64,000 nucleotides of DNA, taken from JBQTGK01 sp052400665 (GTDB lineage: Bacteria > Bacteroidota > Bacteroidia > Bacteroidales > Marinifilaceae). The stretch lies in assembly GCA_052400665.1 (NCBI GenBank), contig JBQTGK010000001.1, one strand, 5' to 3'. A program made the position numbers and the translations under genes. This document shows, piece by piece, positions 16,256-25,290 of this stretch (positions within the stretch are counted from its first letter, which is position 1; each line of letters begins with the position of its first letter). The notes beneath the pieces were generated by a model. That model did not search any database and was not told the DNA's origin. It saw only the letters and a list, made by a program, of their open reading frames with translations.

Positions 16256-17265
16256 TAATTGCTATCCAGCAACCTGAACAACTCATCCAACTTAGGAGTT
16301 AAAATAATCTCAGTTCTTCGGTTTTTACTTCTTCCTATCGAGGTGGAATTTGTTTCGACAGGAATATATTTACTCCGTCCTGCAACAGTTAGGCGTTTTG
16401 GAGCGACTCCTTTGTTTCGAATAATAATTCTCACAATTGAAGTAGCGCGCTTCACACTTAAATCCCAATTGTCTTTTAAAGCACCAGAACCACTATAAGG
16501 AACATTGTCAGTATGTCCTTCTATCATCACATTTATATCTTTATTTTGCGACAATACTTTTGATAGTTGTCCTAAAGCTTGTACTCCTCGTTGATCTACC
16601 TGATAAGATCCGGATTTAAAAAGCAATTTCTCATCCATAGAAACATACACTTTCCCATTTTTTGTTGTTATGGAAAGACCATTTCCTTCGAATCCGGTAA
16701 GCGCATTTATGACTTTTTGTTTTAGGGATTTTACGGCAGCATTTTTCTTACTCAATGCTGTTTCTAACTCGTGTAATCGCTGATCTCGCATAGCCAATTC
16801 GGACTGTAATGCATCCAATTTCCGTTTTCGAGCATCCATCTCTTTTTCCAGAGCAAGAACCTGATCTTCACGTAAGCGCACATTATCCTGAGCTTTTCTA
16901 ATTTGTTCCAGCAAGGCTTTAGTTTCCTTCGCATTACCAGCTTGCATTCCCGCGAGTTGATTCATTAAATCCCGATTACTTTTCTCCGATCTGCTTAATC
17001 TTTCGCGAGCCGATTGTAATCTTCTTGACAAAGAAATTGTGTCAGCAAGCATATTCTGATATTTATCTTCCAGAACCTTCATTTTTCCGGATAACTCGTT
17101 ATTACTTTCAGTCAGCTCAAGATTTTTATCCTTTAACATTTCTAATTCTTCGGCACAGTTTGCCTGCTTTTCCTGTAGTTCCTGAAATTGCCTTGTGGGC
17201 ACACATGAGAACAACACAAACAAAAAACTAACTAAAATAATTATAGGGCTTGATTTTCTAAACAT
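16255..17265 (-). CDS. OmpA-family lipoprotein with long coiled coil
   Basis: This 336-residue protein has a lipoprotein signal (FLFVLFSC, lipidated Cys about residue 21). A long Glu/Lys/Gln-rich coiled coil runs to about residue 190, and the OmpA_C peptidoglycan-binding domain occupies about 215-325. The latter shows INVMIEGHTDNVPYSG, NWDLSVKRATSIVR, GRSKYIPVETN and SKNRRTEIILTP. It probably tethers the outer membrane to the cell wall. Its stop codon abuts a repeat unit. It is a single gene. Confidence 0.9.
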   Translation of the reverse strand: MFRKSSPIIILVSFLFVLFSCVPTRQFQELQEKQANCAEELEMLKDKNLELTESNNELSGKMKVLEDKYQNMLADTISLSRRLQSARERLSRSEKSNRDLMNQLAGMQAGNAKETKALLEQIRKAQDNVRLREDQVLALEKEMDARKRKLDALQSELAMRDQRLHELETALSKKNAAVKSLKQKVINALTGFEGNGLSITTKNGKVYVSMDEKLLFKSGSYQVDQRGVQALGQLSKVLSQNKDINVMIEGHTDNVPYSGSGALKDNWDLSVKRATSIVRIIIRNKGVAPKRLTVAGRSKYIPVETNSTSIGRSKNRRTEIILTPKLDELFRLLDSN

Positions 17266-17746
17266 ATATTATCGTGTTTTTTATGAATTAAAATTGCTAT
17301 TATATTTCAATTTCTTATTATTAAATCTAATTCTAAAATATCCGTAGTAATAAATCTTTACAGCTTACATTACCTATCGCGTAAAACTATTCCCTAGATT
17401 AAAAACGATCTGCAAAACAGATCATTAACTTACAAAAATAAATTGTCCATTCCATCTTCTTAGTAACAAATATAAGCATACAGCTTTTTATAGGCACAAG
17501 CATATCAAAGAATACTTGTTAATTTATTATCTTCGTGCAATATTATAAGGGAATAAGCAATTTAACAGATTGACTTTCATTAGAAAAATCACACTTATTT
17601 CATTTAATAATAGAGCATCAATTATCAAACAAATAAGCTTTTAGTTCAATCATTTTCTAAAACCTTATTAATTGAATATTGATCATTTACCAAATAATTA
17701 AGACTTGTTATTTGGCTTATAAACGGTATAAAGGGGAATTTCGTAC
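17266..17746. other. Intergenic region between the divergent OmpA-like and dxs genes
   Basis: AT-rich, without an open frame. TATCTTCG at 17528-17535 is a weak -7-like box for dxs. An AAGGGG stretch at 17731-17736 could serve as a ribosome-binding site for dxs. Confidence 0.4.
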
Positions 17747-19651
17747 ATGGCGAAAGCTGATAAAAAATTATTGGATCAAATCAATTATCCTTCAGATCTT
17801 AAAAAAATATCGGAGGATGATCTAATTGAAGTATGCTCTGAACTACGTCAGGAGATCATTGAACAGGTTTCGAATAATCCTGGACATTTTGGAGCTAGCC
17901 TGGGGGTGGTAGAACTTACCGTTGCCCTTCATTATGTATTAAATACTCCTTACGATAATCTGATTTGGGATGTTGGCCATCAGGCTTACGGACATAAAAT
18001 TCTTACCGGAAGAAAAAATGTTTTTCATACCAATCGTAAGTTTAAAGGAATAAGCGGATTTCCAAACCGAAGCGAAAGCGAGTACGATGCTTTTACGGTT
18101 GGACACTCCTCAACTTCTATTTCTGCAGCTTTAGGAATGGCTGTTGCTGCACAATTAAAAGGCGAAAAAGAGAGAAAAACAGTGGCCGTTATTGGAGATG
18201 GATCAATGACTGCCGGCTTAGCTTTTGAGGGTTTAAATAATGCAGCAGGAAATAAAGCCGATTTGCTGGTTATTTTAAACGACAACAATATGGCTATTGA
18301 CCCGAGCACCGGGGGTTTAAACGAATACCTTTTAGATATTACCACTTCACAAACTTATAATAAAGTTAAAAATGATGTTTGGCGTATTTTAGGGAAGTTT
18401 AATCGAATTAATTCAAACACCCAACAGATATTTCAGAAGGTTGAAAATGGTATTAAAACCATATTACTTAAGCAAAGCAATCTTTTCGAAGCACTAAACT
18501 TTAGATATTTTGGCCCCGTTGATGGTCATAATGTTAATCATCTGGTAAAAGTACTGGAAGATTTACACAAAATACCGGGACCCAAAATTTTACATGTAAT
18601 TACTCAGAAAGGAAAAGGCTTTAAACAAGCCGAAATAGATCAAACCTATTGGCATGCTCCTGGTAAATTCGATTGTAAAACTGGTAAACTTTTAACTCCT
18701 GCTTCTACTGGTCCGCAAGCACCAAAATTTCAAGAAGTATTTGGAAATACAATAGTAGAACTAGCCGAAATGAACGATAAAATTGTAGGGATAACTCCTG
18801 CCATGCCAACGGGTAGTTCGCTAAATATAATGATGGAAAAAATGCCCGATCGTGCTTTCGATGTGGGAATTGCAGAACAACATGCTGTCACCTTTTCGGG
18901 AGGATTAGCCGCTCAGGGAAAATTGCCATTCTGCGCTATTTATTCCTCATTTATGCAACGCGCCTACGATCAGCTAATTCATGATGTTGCCCTGCAAAAT
19001 GTGAATGTAGTTTTTTGTTTAGACCGAGGTGGACTTGTTGGCGCCGATGGTGCTACGCATCATGGAATTTACGACCTGGCATTTATGCGCTGTGTTCCGA
19101 ATCTTACCATTGCTTCACCTTTAAACGAAATTGAGCTTCGTAATTTAATGTTTACTGCTCAGCAGGAAAATATGGGTGCTTTCTCTATCCGATATCCACG
19201 AGGAAGAGGTCGTATTATTGACTGGAAAAAAGATTTCGAGCTTCTTCCTGTTGGGAAAGGCCAAAAATTAAAAGATGGTAACGATTTAGCAATTCTTTCT
19301 ATAGGAGCCATTGGTACCGAAGCCATAGATGCGATTGAAGAATTGGAAAAACAGGATTTATCGATTGCTCATTACGATATGAGGTATCTGAAACCCATAG
19401 ATGAAGAACTATTGCACGAAGTATTCCAGAAATTCGATCATATTATTACATTGGAAGATGGGTGTATTGTGGGTGGATTAGGAACTGCTGTACTCGAATT
19501 CATGAGCGATAATTTATACAACAGCAGAGTGTTACGATTGGGTGTTCCTGATAAATGGATTGAACACGGTACTCAGCAAGAGCTATACAAAGAATGTGGC
19601 TACGATAAAGAGGGAATAAAAAAAGCAATAGATAAAATGCTTAGCAAATAA
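17747..19651 (+). CDS. dxs: 1-deoxy-D-xylulose-5-phosphate synthase
   Basis: This thiamine-diphosphate enzyme condenses pyruvate and glyceraldehyde-3-phosphate in the first step of the MEP isoprenoid pathway. Visible motifs are DVGHQAYGHKILTGR, the ThDP/Mg motif GDGSMTAGLAFEGLNNA to NDNNM, YFGPVDGHNV, the transketolase-like DVGIAEQHAVTFSGGLA and the C-terminal EDGCIVGGLG. It has 634 residues, the normal length. Start ATG 17747 follows AAGGGG by about 10 nt. It is a single gene whose stop lies 5 bp from a convergent small gene. Confidence 0.98.
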   Translation: MAKADKKLLDQINYPSDLKKISEDDLIEVCSELRQEIIEQVSNNPGHFGASLGVVELTVALHYVLNTPYDNLIWDVGHQAYGHKILTGRKNVFHTNRKFKGISGFPNRSESEYDAFTVGHSSTSISAALGMAVAAQLKGEKERKTVAVIGDGSMTAGLAFEGLNNAAGNKADLLVILNDNNMAIDPSTGGLNEYLLDITTSQTYNKVKNDVWRILGKFNRINSNTQQIFQKVENGIKTILLKQSNLFEALNFRYFGPVDGHNVNHLVKVLEDLHKIPGPKILHVITQKGKGFKQAEIDQTYWHAPGKFDCKTGKLLTPASTGPQAPKFQEVFGNTIVELAEMNDKIVGITPAMPTGSSLNIMMEKMPDRAFDVGIAEQHAVTFSGGLAAQGKLPFCAIYSSFMQRAYDQLIHDVALQNVNVVFCLDRGGLVGADGATHHGIYDLAFMRCVPNLTIASPLNEIELRNLMFTAQQENMGAFSIRYPRGRGRIIDWKKDFELLPVGKGQKLKDGNDLAILSIGAIGTEAIDAIEELEKQDLSIAHYDMRYLKPIDEELLHEVFQKFDHIITLEDGCIVGGLGTAVLEFMSDNLYNSRVLRLGVPDKWIEHGTQQELYKECGYDKEGIKKAIDKMLSK

Positions 19652-19656
19652 ATCAA

Positions 19657-19923
19657 TTAAGAATCTTTTCTGTATCCATCCGAAAATGGATCAAGCCCCT
19701 CAAAATCACCTGTAAAGGAATCCATTTTATTTTGCATTACCTTATCCATTTTAATGAGATAAATTGCCTTCTCGGTTTTTAATTCTACTACATTAATTGT
19801 TTTTCCCTTAGGCATGCTAATGCAAATCAAATCCTCTTCATAAATTCCATCGGGAAATGTTTTTAGTAAAAGCTGTAATAATTCTATTCCAATATTTTTG
19901 TAGTCCTTTATTACTCTTTTCAT
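19657..19923 (-). CDS. Small conserved-looking hypothetical protein
   Basis: 88 residues, no signal peptide or membrane segment. It begins MKRVIKDYKNIGIELLQLLL, contains a beta-rich centre (GKTINVVELKTEKAIYLIKM) and ends in an acidic tail (GDFEGLDPFSDGYRKDS). The composition suggests a soluble cytosolic protein; function unknown. Immediately upstream on the same strand (5 bp) ends a remnant of another gene, so the two probably formed an operon. Confidence 0.65.
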   Translation of the reverse strand: MKRVIKDYKNIGIELLQLLLKTFPDGIYEEDLICISMPKGKTINVVELKTEKAIYLIKMDKVMQNKMDSFTGDFEGLDPFSDGYRKDS

Positions 19924-19928
19924 CTCTC

Positions 19929-20182
19929 TCAGATTAATAATTGGATATCAATCAACAATTTGCTATTCCTCAAATAAGGATAAGAGTTTAAATACAAAGT
20001 TCTAATTCCTGTATTCAATTTAAGAAATTTAAAATTAGTGTGAAAAGAATCCTCTGATATAATTCCATAAAACCAATTTTCCTGATACTCAATATTGAAT
20101 ACAATTTTAGTTAAGCAGCCAATATCTAATTTCAGTGTCTATAATTTCATTAAAATCATAAAAATCCGGTTTCAATCTCCAT
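19929..20182 (-). pseudogene. Remnant of a gene upstream of the 88-residue hypothetical
   Basis: A minus-strand frame open from 20138 to the TGA at 19929-19931 reads LDIGCLTKIVFNIEYQ, ENWFYGIISEDSFHTNFKFL and KLNTGIRTLYLNSYPYL, but it has no start codon. One base out of frame, the segment 20180-20140 reads WRLKPDFYDFNEIID. Joining them by a 1-nt shift gives a plausible small soluble protein. It ends 5 bp before the next start codon, as an operon partner would. The family is not recognised, and the coding case rests on composition only. Confidence 0.35.
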
Positions 20183-20284
20183 TCTTAATCATCAATTTTT
20201 AATTTACAATTGACTTACATCGTTTTCGCTAAAAATATTTACAATTAATTGATATAAAGTGCATGCCAGTCCAAACAAAAAGCC

Positions 20285-20292
20285 TAGTTTTG
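20285..20292 (+). promoter_or_regulatory. Putative promoter of the SulP gene, -7 box
   Basis: TAGTTTTG matches TAnnTTTG and lies 32 bp before the start codon. Confidence 0.45.
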
Positions 20293-20323
20293 CGCCCTTA
20301 ATCAAAATTTTAGGATTTAGAAT

Positions 20324-21934
20324 ATGGTAGATTTTTTCAAGCGAAAAGCGAAGAATTCAAAGAATGATATTTTATCTGGTTTAACCGTAGCTCTTGCTTT
20401 GGTTCCCGAAGCAGTAGCTTTTGCTTTTGTGGCAGGCGTAGATCCTTTGGTAGGACTTTATGCAGCATTCATGATTGGATTAATAACCTCTGTGTTTGGC
20501 GGTCGTCCGGGAATGATATCCGGAGCAACCGGAGCAATGGCAGTGGTATTGGTTAGCCTTGTAAAAGAAGGAAACGAAATGGGAATGGAAATGGCTTCTC
20601 CTATAGAAAATATGGGGTTGAATTACCTTTTTGCAACAATAGTTTTAACTGGTATTATTCAATTTTTAGCCGGAGTATTCCGCTTTGGTAAATTTGTGCG
20701 TTTAATTCCTCATCCGGTAATGATGGGATTTGTAAATGGTTTGGCAATAGTAATTTTCTTGTCGCAATTGGGCATGTTTACCGAAAAAATTGCCGGAGAA
20801 ACTGCCTGGTTACAAGGAATGGAACTTTATACCATGATTGGTTTGGTAATTTTAACCATGGCAATTATGTACTTCTTACCTAAACTAACCTCTAAAATTC
20901 CTGCTGCACTAACAGGTATTGTTGTTGTTTCGGCCATTGTAATATTCGGAGGATTAGATGTAAGTACCGTTGGATCATTTATTCGTGATGGTGGAGGTGC
21001 CGGACTAAAAGGCGGACTACCCACTTTCCAAACTCAACTATTTACGCTGGTTCCTTTCAATATGGAAACCATAACTTTTGTTCTTCCTTACGCTGCTATT
21101 CTTGCTGCTATTGGTTTAATAGAATCGCTAATGACTCTTAACCTTCTTGATGAAATTACAGGAAGCCGAGGAAATGGTAACCGCGAATGTATGGCTCAGG
21201 GTGCTGCTAATATCGTGACCGGATTTTTTGGCGGTATGGGCGGATGCGCCATGATTGGACAATCGCTGATTAACGTGAAATCGGGTGGTCGCGGAAGACT
21301 TTCAGGTATTATAGCTGCCTTAACTCTGTTGGCATTTATTTTATTTGCCTCTCCGTTTATCGAAATGGTACCCATTGCTGCCTTAGTAGGTGTAATGTTT
21401 ATGGTTGTTATTGGAACTTTTGCATGGTCGAGTTTCCGTATTCTTCATAAAATACCTAAAGCCGATGCTTTTGTATTAATTTTAGTTTCTGCTTTAACCG
21501 TTATCTTCGATTTGGCAATTGCCGTTTTAGTTGGAGTTATTGTTAGCGCATTAGTATTCTCTTGGGAGAATGCTCGTAGAATTCGTGCCCGAAAATCGGA
21601 GAAACCCGATGGAACAAAGGTCTATGAAATTTGGGGTCCTTTATTTTTCGGATCTATTACAACATTCATGAATAAATTCGATGTAGAGAATGATCCAAAA
21701 TCAGTAGAAATTGATTTTAAAGAATCTCGTGTATCTGACCACTCAGGAATCGAAGCCATTAGTAATTTGGTTCAAAAATATGAAAACTCAGGAAAAATTA
21801 TTAAATTGAAGCATCTTAGTAAGGATTGTATTAAGCTATTACAAACAGCCGATAGTCACTTTAGAACTGTAATTTTACGCGATATAGACGATCCTAATTA
21901 CTATGTTGTTACCGATAAAGTAAAAATAGAATAA
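20324..21934 (+). CDS. SulP-family anion transporter with STAS domain
   Basis: A 536-residue inner-membrane permease for sulfate, bicarbonate or a related anion. The transmembrane part (about 10-410) has the SulP signatures DILSGLTVALALVPEAVAFA, GLYAAFMIGLI, GGRPGMISGATGAMAVV and PHPVMMGFVNGLAI. The C-terminal cytosolic STAS domain (about 430-530) contains VEIDFKESRVSDHSGIEAI. Substrate not determinable. Single gene with strong terminators. Confidence 0.92.
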   Translation: MVDFFKRKAKNSKNDILSGLTVALALVPEAVAFAFVAGVDPLVGLYAAFMIGLITSVFGGRPGMISGATGAMAVVLVSLVKEGNEMGMEMASPIENMGLNYLFATIVLTGIIQFLAGVFRFGKFVRLIPHPVMMGFVNGLAIVIFLSQLGMFTEKIAGETAWLQGMELYTMIGLVILTMAIMYFLPKLTSKIPAALTGIVVVSAIVIFGGLDVSTVGSFIRDGGGAGLKGGLPTFQTQLFTLVPFNMETITFVLPYAAILAAIGLIESLMTLNLLDEITGSRGNGNRECMAQGAANIVTGFFGGMGGCAMIGQSLINVKSGGRGRLSGIIAALTLLAFILFASPFIEMVPIAALVGVMFMVVIGTFAWSSFRILHKIPKADAFVLILVSALTVIFDLAIAVLVGVIVSALVFSWENARRIRARKSEKPDGTKVYEIWGPLFFGSITTFMNKFDVENDPKSVEIDFKESRVSDHSGIEAISNLVQKYENSGKIIKLKHLSKDCIKLLQTADSHFRTVILRDIDDPNYYVVTDKVKIE

Positions 21935-21950
21935 ATCTAAAGATACTTGT

Positions 21951-21980
21951 TTTGGGAACCTGTTTCCCAAAGCTTTTTTT
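21951..21980 (+). terminator. Terminator after the SulP gene
   Basis: Stem TTTGGGAA/TTCCCAAA, then GC and an eight-T run. Confidence 0.85.
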
Positions 21981-21981
21981 T

Positions 21982-22015
21982 CACCACCTTCCCACGCGGG
22001 AGGTGGTGTTTTTAT
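21982..22015 (+). terminator. Second hairpin/T-run behind the SulP gene
   Basis: A GC-rich stem CACCACCTTCCC/GGGAGGTGGTG with a 1-nt bulge, followed by TTTTTATTTT. It is a backup terminator in tandem with the previous one. Confidence 0.7.
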
Positions 22016-22022
22016 TTTACAC

Positions 22023-22051
22023 AAAAAAATGCGCCCAAAACGAAGCGCATT
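22023..22051 (-). terminator. Terminator of the C1 peptidase gene
   Basis: On the minus strand AATGCGC/GCGCATT is followed by a T-run. Confidence 0.75.
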
Positions 22052-22075
22052 CAAAATTTTATCTGATCTCGTAAT

Positions 22076-23269
22076 TTACAATCCCATTTTCTTGGCAATT
22101 TCGGCAGGAATAGCATCTTTATGCAACATCAATCCAACGGTTTTATATTGCACAAATGCTCTCGAAGCATAAAAATACCCTTTGTACGAATTCATATCTG
22201 TTCCCCACGAATTTTTCACCACATAGTATTTGCTGCCGTTCTGATCTTTAGCCGTTCCCACAATGTGCATTAAATGATCTTCGGTAGATTCATAATTATC
22301 GAAAGCTTTCTGGCGCATTTCCTGGCTTATTGTCTTTTCTTTAACTGGATACTCGGTACCATAAGCTGCTTTTTGATCTTTGCTCATGTTCTCCCATTTA
22401 GAAATTTCCGAATCGGCCATGTTTTTTGTTTCGGTATCAGGAACAACAGCAACACCTTTACGAAAAGCAAATCCTTTTTCGCTCACATCGCTCCCCCATG
22501 CAATGCTATAACCATTAGCTATGGCATTATCCATAATTTGCATCATTTCATCCATCGGCAAATTATACACCTCGCCCATCGACCAGTTATCGGGGCCTTC
22601 GAAAATATAAGTTTCGTAAAACGGATGATGAGTATAAGAAGTAATCGTTACATAATCATCCATATTTAAACCCATCTTATTTGCGAACGATTTAGGTGTA
22701 TATTCTTTTTCTTTGTATGAGAATTTCTCTGGAATTTCTCCCAGATAAGCATCTAAAATTCCATCGAAACCCTTCATCCAAACTGGAGTAATTTTCTTGT
22801 TTTTATTCTTTACGATTGCATCAACGTAGGCTTTTAAAACCGCATCCATTTCTCCATGAACAGGCATTGTTTCGTCAAATGTATTACCCGAATAAGCCTG
22901 TTCGGGCATTATTCCAAATTTCTTTATCACATTTAGCACATCCCATCCTTCGGCACCAGGCGAGAAACTTTTCTTCCCATGAAAACGAATGTAATCTTTG
23001 GCACGCAAATGATAATTTCTATTTACAATAAACATTTCAGACAAATCGATGCTCTCTTTTCCTGTTCTTAACAGCTCCGATTCTAAAAATGAAACTGTTG
23101 CAAACGACCAGCAAGTACCCGAACGATACTGATCTTTAACCGAACTTGCCTTAAGTTGTTTCTCGATAGTAAACTGGTATGATTTCTCCTTTTCGTCCTT
23201 CTTTTTTGCAATAGCCGGCATTATTATGCCCAGCACTAACAGAACACTTGTTAAAGTTTTTAATCTCAT
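22076..23269 (-). CDS. Secreted C1-family (bleomycin hydrolase/aminopeptidase C-like) cysteine peptidase
   Basis: 397 residues with a signal peptide (1-21, ending AIA), so periplasmic or surface-located, unlike cytosolic PepC. The catalytic Cys lies in QYRSGTCWSFATVSF (about residue 53). The His lies in EDHLMHIVGTAKD (about 338) and the Asn in YYVVKNSWGT (about 357). The spacing matches the C1B (bleomycin hydrolase) group. It probably trims peptides taken up as nutrients. Divergent from the M49-like peptidase gene, from which it is separated by about 170 bp. Confidence 0.9.
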   Translation of the reverse strand: MRLKTLTSVLLVLGIIMPAIAKKKDEKEKSYQFTIEKQLKASSVKDQYRSGTCWSFATVSFLESELLRTGKESIDLSEMFIVNRNYHLRAKDYIRFHGKKSFSPGAEGWDVLNVIKKFGIMPEQAYSGNTFDETMPVHGEMDAVLKAYVDAIVKNKNKKITPVWMKGFDGILDAYLGEIPEKFSYKEKEYTPKSFANKMGLNMDDYVTITSYTHHPFYETYIFEGPDNWSMGEVYNLPMDEMMQIMDNAIANGYSIAWGSDVSEKGFAFRKGVAVVPDTETKNMADSEISKWENMSKDQKAAYGTEYPVKEKTISQEMRQKAFDNYESTEDHLMHIVGTAKDQNGSKYYVVKNSWGTDMNSYKGYFYASRAFVQYKTVGLMLHKDAIPAEIAKKMGL

Positions 23270-23443
23270 GATTTAGCTTGTTTGTTGTTTAAACAAAATC
23301 AAAACTATATGCTTTATAGCCTAAGTCTTGATAATGCGATTCTTTGAATGTATTTTTGATCATGCAAGGTAAAAAATAATCGTAAAAATTTACTCTTATT
23401 TTTAAGTACCAAACAACATTTACTAACTAAATATCATTGTAAG

Positions 23444-25084
23444 ATGAAAAAAATTGCATCAATTACTCTATTGCTTGTCATGAGTTTATACTTTGTAGGG
23501 TGTAAGGAAAAACCTGCAAAACAAGCCGAAGTATCACCAACTCAAAAATTAGTAAACCAATATGCTGAATTTGAATTAACCACCGATATCAGCAAATTAA
23601 CGAAAAAGGAAAAGCAAATGCTTCCTATTTTAATGGAAGTTGCTGATATAATGGAAGAATTATTCTGGAAAGATGCCGTAGGCGACAAATCAGAATTTCT
23701 TAATCAATTAAGCGACCCTGCAAGCATCGCATATAGCAAAATTAACTATGGCCCATGGGATCGATTAAACAGCAACGAACCTTTTATAGAGGGCTTTAAT
23801 GCTAAACCTAAAGGAGCTAATTTCTATCCTCAAAATATGACTCAGGAAGAGTTTGATGCGATTGATGATGAAATGAAAAGTGATTGGTACACTATAATTC
23901 AGCGCGATGAAAAAGGTGAGTTAAAAGTGGTTCCCTATCATGTTGTTTACAAAGAACAAATTGAAAAGGCTGCCGGTTTATTAGTAGAAGCCTCTAAATT
24001 AGCAGAAGATAAAGGCTTAAAAAAATACCTGGAACTGCGTTCACAAGCACTTTTAACCGACGACTATTTAGCTTCCGACTTAGCCTGGATGGATATGAAA
24101 ACCAACACCCTCGACTTTGTTGTTGGTCCTATCGAAACCTACGAAGATGCTCTATACGGATACAAAGCTTCTCACTCTGGTCAGATTTTAGTGAAAGACA
24201 AAGAATGGAGTAAGAAATTATCGAAATTTGCTTCCTTATTACCTCGTTTACAAGAAAATCTTCCGGTTCCTGCTAAGTACAAAGCCGAAAAAGCCAATGC
24301 TAATGCTGATATGAATGTTTACGATGTAGTTTACTATGCCGGCGACTGTAATGCAGGAAGTAAAAACATTGCAATTAACTTACCAAACGATCCTCGTGTA
24401 CACGCACAAAAAGGAAGTAGAAAACTACAGTTGAAAAATGCTATGAAAGCTAAATTCGACAAAATATTAGTTCCTATTTCTGACTTATTGATAGACGAAA
24501 GCCAACGTAAAAACATCACCTTTGATGCATTCTTCGAAAATGTAATGTTCCACGAAGTAGCTCACGGTTTGGGTATTAAGTACACTTTAGAAAGTAAAGA
24601 AAGTGTTCGTAAAGTTTTAAAAGATACTTATACTTCTATTGAAGAAGGAAAAGCTGATATCTTAGGCCTTTATATGATTACTAAAATGGCCGAATGGGGC
24701 GATATGGACGAAAGTAAACTAATGGATAATTACGTTACTTTTATGGCTGGTATTTTCCGCTCGGTTCGTTTTGGCGTTGCAAGTGCTCATGGTAAAGCTA
24801 ACATGATTCGTTTCTACTTTTTCGAAGAGCAAGGTGCTTTTACAAGAAATCCTGAAACAGGAACTTATAGTGTTAATATTGAAAAAATGAAAGCTGCAAT
24901 GATTGAATTAGGAAAACAAATTCTAATTATTCAAGGTGATGGAAACTATGAACTTGCTCAAAAAATGATTACCGAAAAAGGTTTTATTCGTGAAAATCTG
25001 CAGAAAGATTTAGATCGTGTAAACTCTGCAGGAATTCCTAAAGATGTTGTATTTAAACAGGGAGCTAAAGTATTGGGAATATAA
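23444..25084 (+). CDS. Dipeptidyl-peptidase III (M49)-like zinc metalloprotein, lipoprotein
   Basis: 546 residues with a lipoprotein signal (MSLYFVGC, lipidated Cys about residue 20). The zinc site reads MFHEVAHGLG (HExxH near residue 370). About 40 residues downstream follows EEGKADILGLY, which carries the third ligand Glu as in the EECRAD motif of M49. Classical M49 enzymes have HExxxH; here the motif is one residue shorter. The assignment rests on the paired motifs and overall layout. Probably periplasmic peptide degradation, matching the divergent C1 peptidase gene. Confidence 0.75.
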   Translation: MKKIASITLLLVMSLYFVGCKEKPAKQAEVSPTQKLVNQYAEFELTTDISKLTKKEKQMLPILMEVADIMEELFWKDAVGDKSEFLNQLSDPASIAYSKINYGPWDRLNSNEPFIEGFNAKPKGANFYPQNMTQEEFDAIDDEMKSDWYTIIQRDEKGELKVVPYHVVYKEQIEKAAGLLVEASKLAEDKGLKKYLELRSQALLTDDYLASDLAWMDMKTNTLDFVVGPIETYEDALYGYKASHSGQILVKDKEWSKKLSKFASLLPRLQENLPVPAKYKAEKANANADMNVYDVVYYAGDCNAGSKNIAINLPNDPRVHAQKGSRKLQLKNAMKAKFDKILVPISDLLIDESQRKNITFDAFFENVMFHEVAHGLGIKYTLESKESVRKVLKDTYTSIEEGKADILGLYMITKMAEWGDMDESKLMDNYVTFMAGIFRSVRFGVASAHGKANMIRFYFFEEQGAFTRNPETGTYSVNIEKMKAAMIELGKQILIIQGDGNYELAQKMITEKGFIRENLQKDLDRVNSAGIPKDVVFKQGAKVLGI

Positions 25085-25105
25085 ATTCTCAGAACTAAAC
25101 TATTT

Positions 25106-25190
25106 AAAAGCCACAGAATCTATTAAACTGCACCCCAAAAAGTTGAACACAATATTTGGGGTGCTGTTCATGTTATTTTGTGGCTTTTTT
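25106..25190 (+). terminator. Compound nested hairpin acting as terminator
   Basis: An outer stem AAAAGCCACA (25106-25115)/TGTGGCTTTT (25179-25188) encloses a perfect 10-bp stem GCACCCCAAA (25130-25139)/TTTGGGGTGC (25155-25164). A T-run follows. The inner arm followed by AAGTTG resembles the ends of some IS3-type elements, so it may be an insertion captured inside an older terminator. Confidence 0.65.
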
Positions 25191-25229
25191 AGTGTATTCA
25201 TCTATTTTAAAACATACTTACTTCTATTT

Positions 25230-25237
25230 TAGCTTTG
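25230..25237 (+). promoter_or_regulatory. Putative promoter of the two-component operon, -7 box
   Basis: TAGCTTTG matches TAnnTTTG, 53 bp before the kinase start. Confidence 0.5.
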
Positions 25238-25290
25238 TATCTTTCCAAACATTCAACTAAATTAATGTGCAACTAAAGTTGAAATTGAAA

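Noticed and set aside
22274..22669. 131-residue plus-strand ORF inside the C1 peptidase gene
   Set aside because: Antisense to conserved catalytic regions; composition typical of a shadow frame.
25130..25164. Intact insertion sequence at the nested hairpin
   Set aside because: Only about 35 bp with inverted ends and no transposase gene; treated as a hairpin with possible transposon origin.
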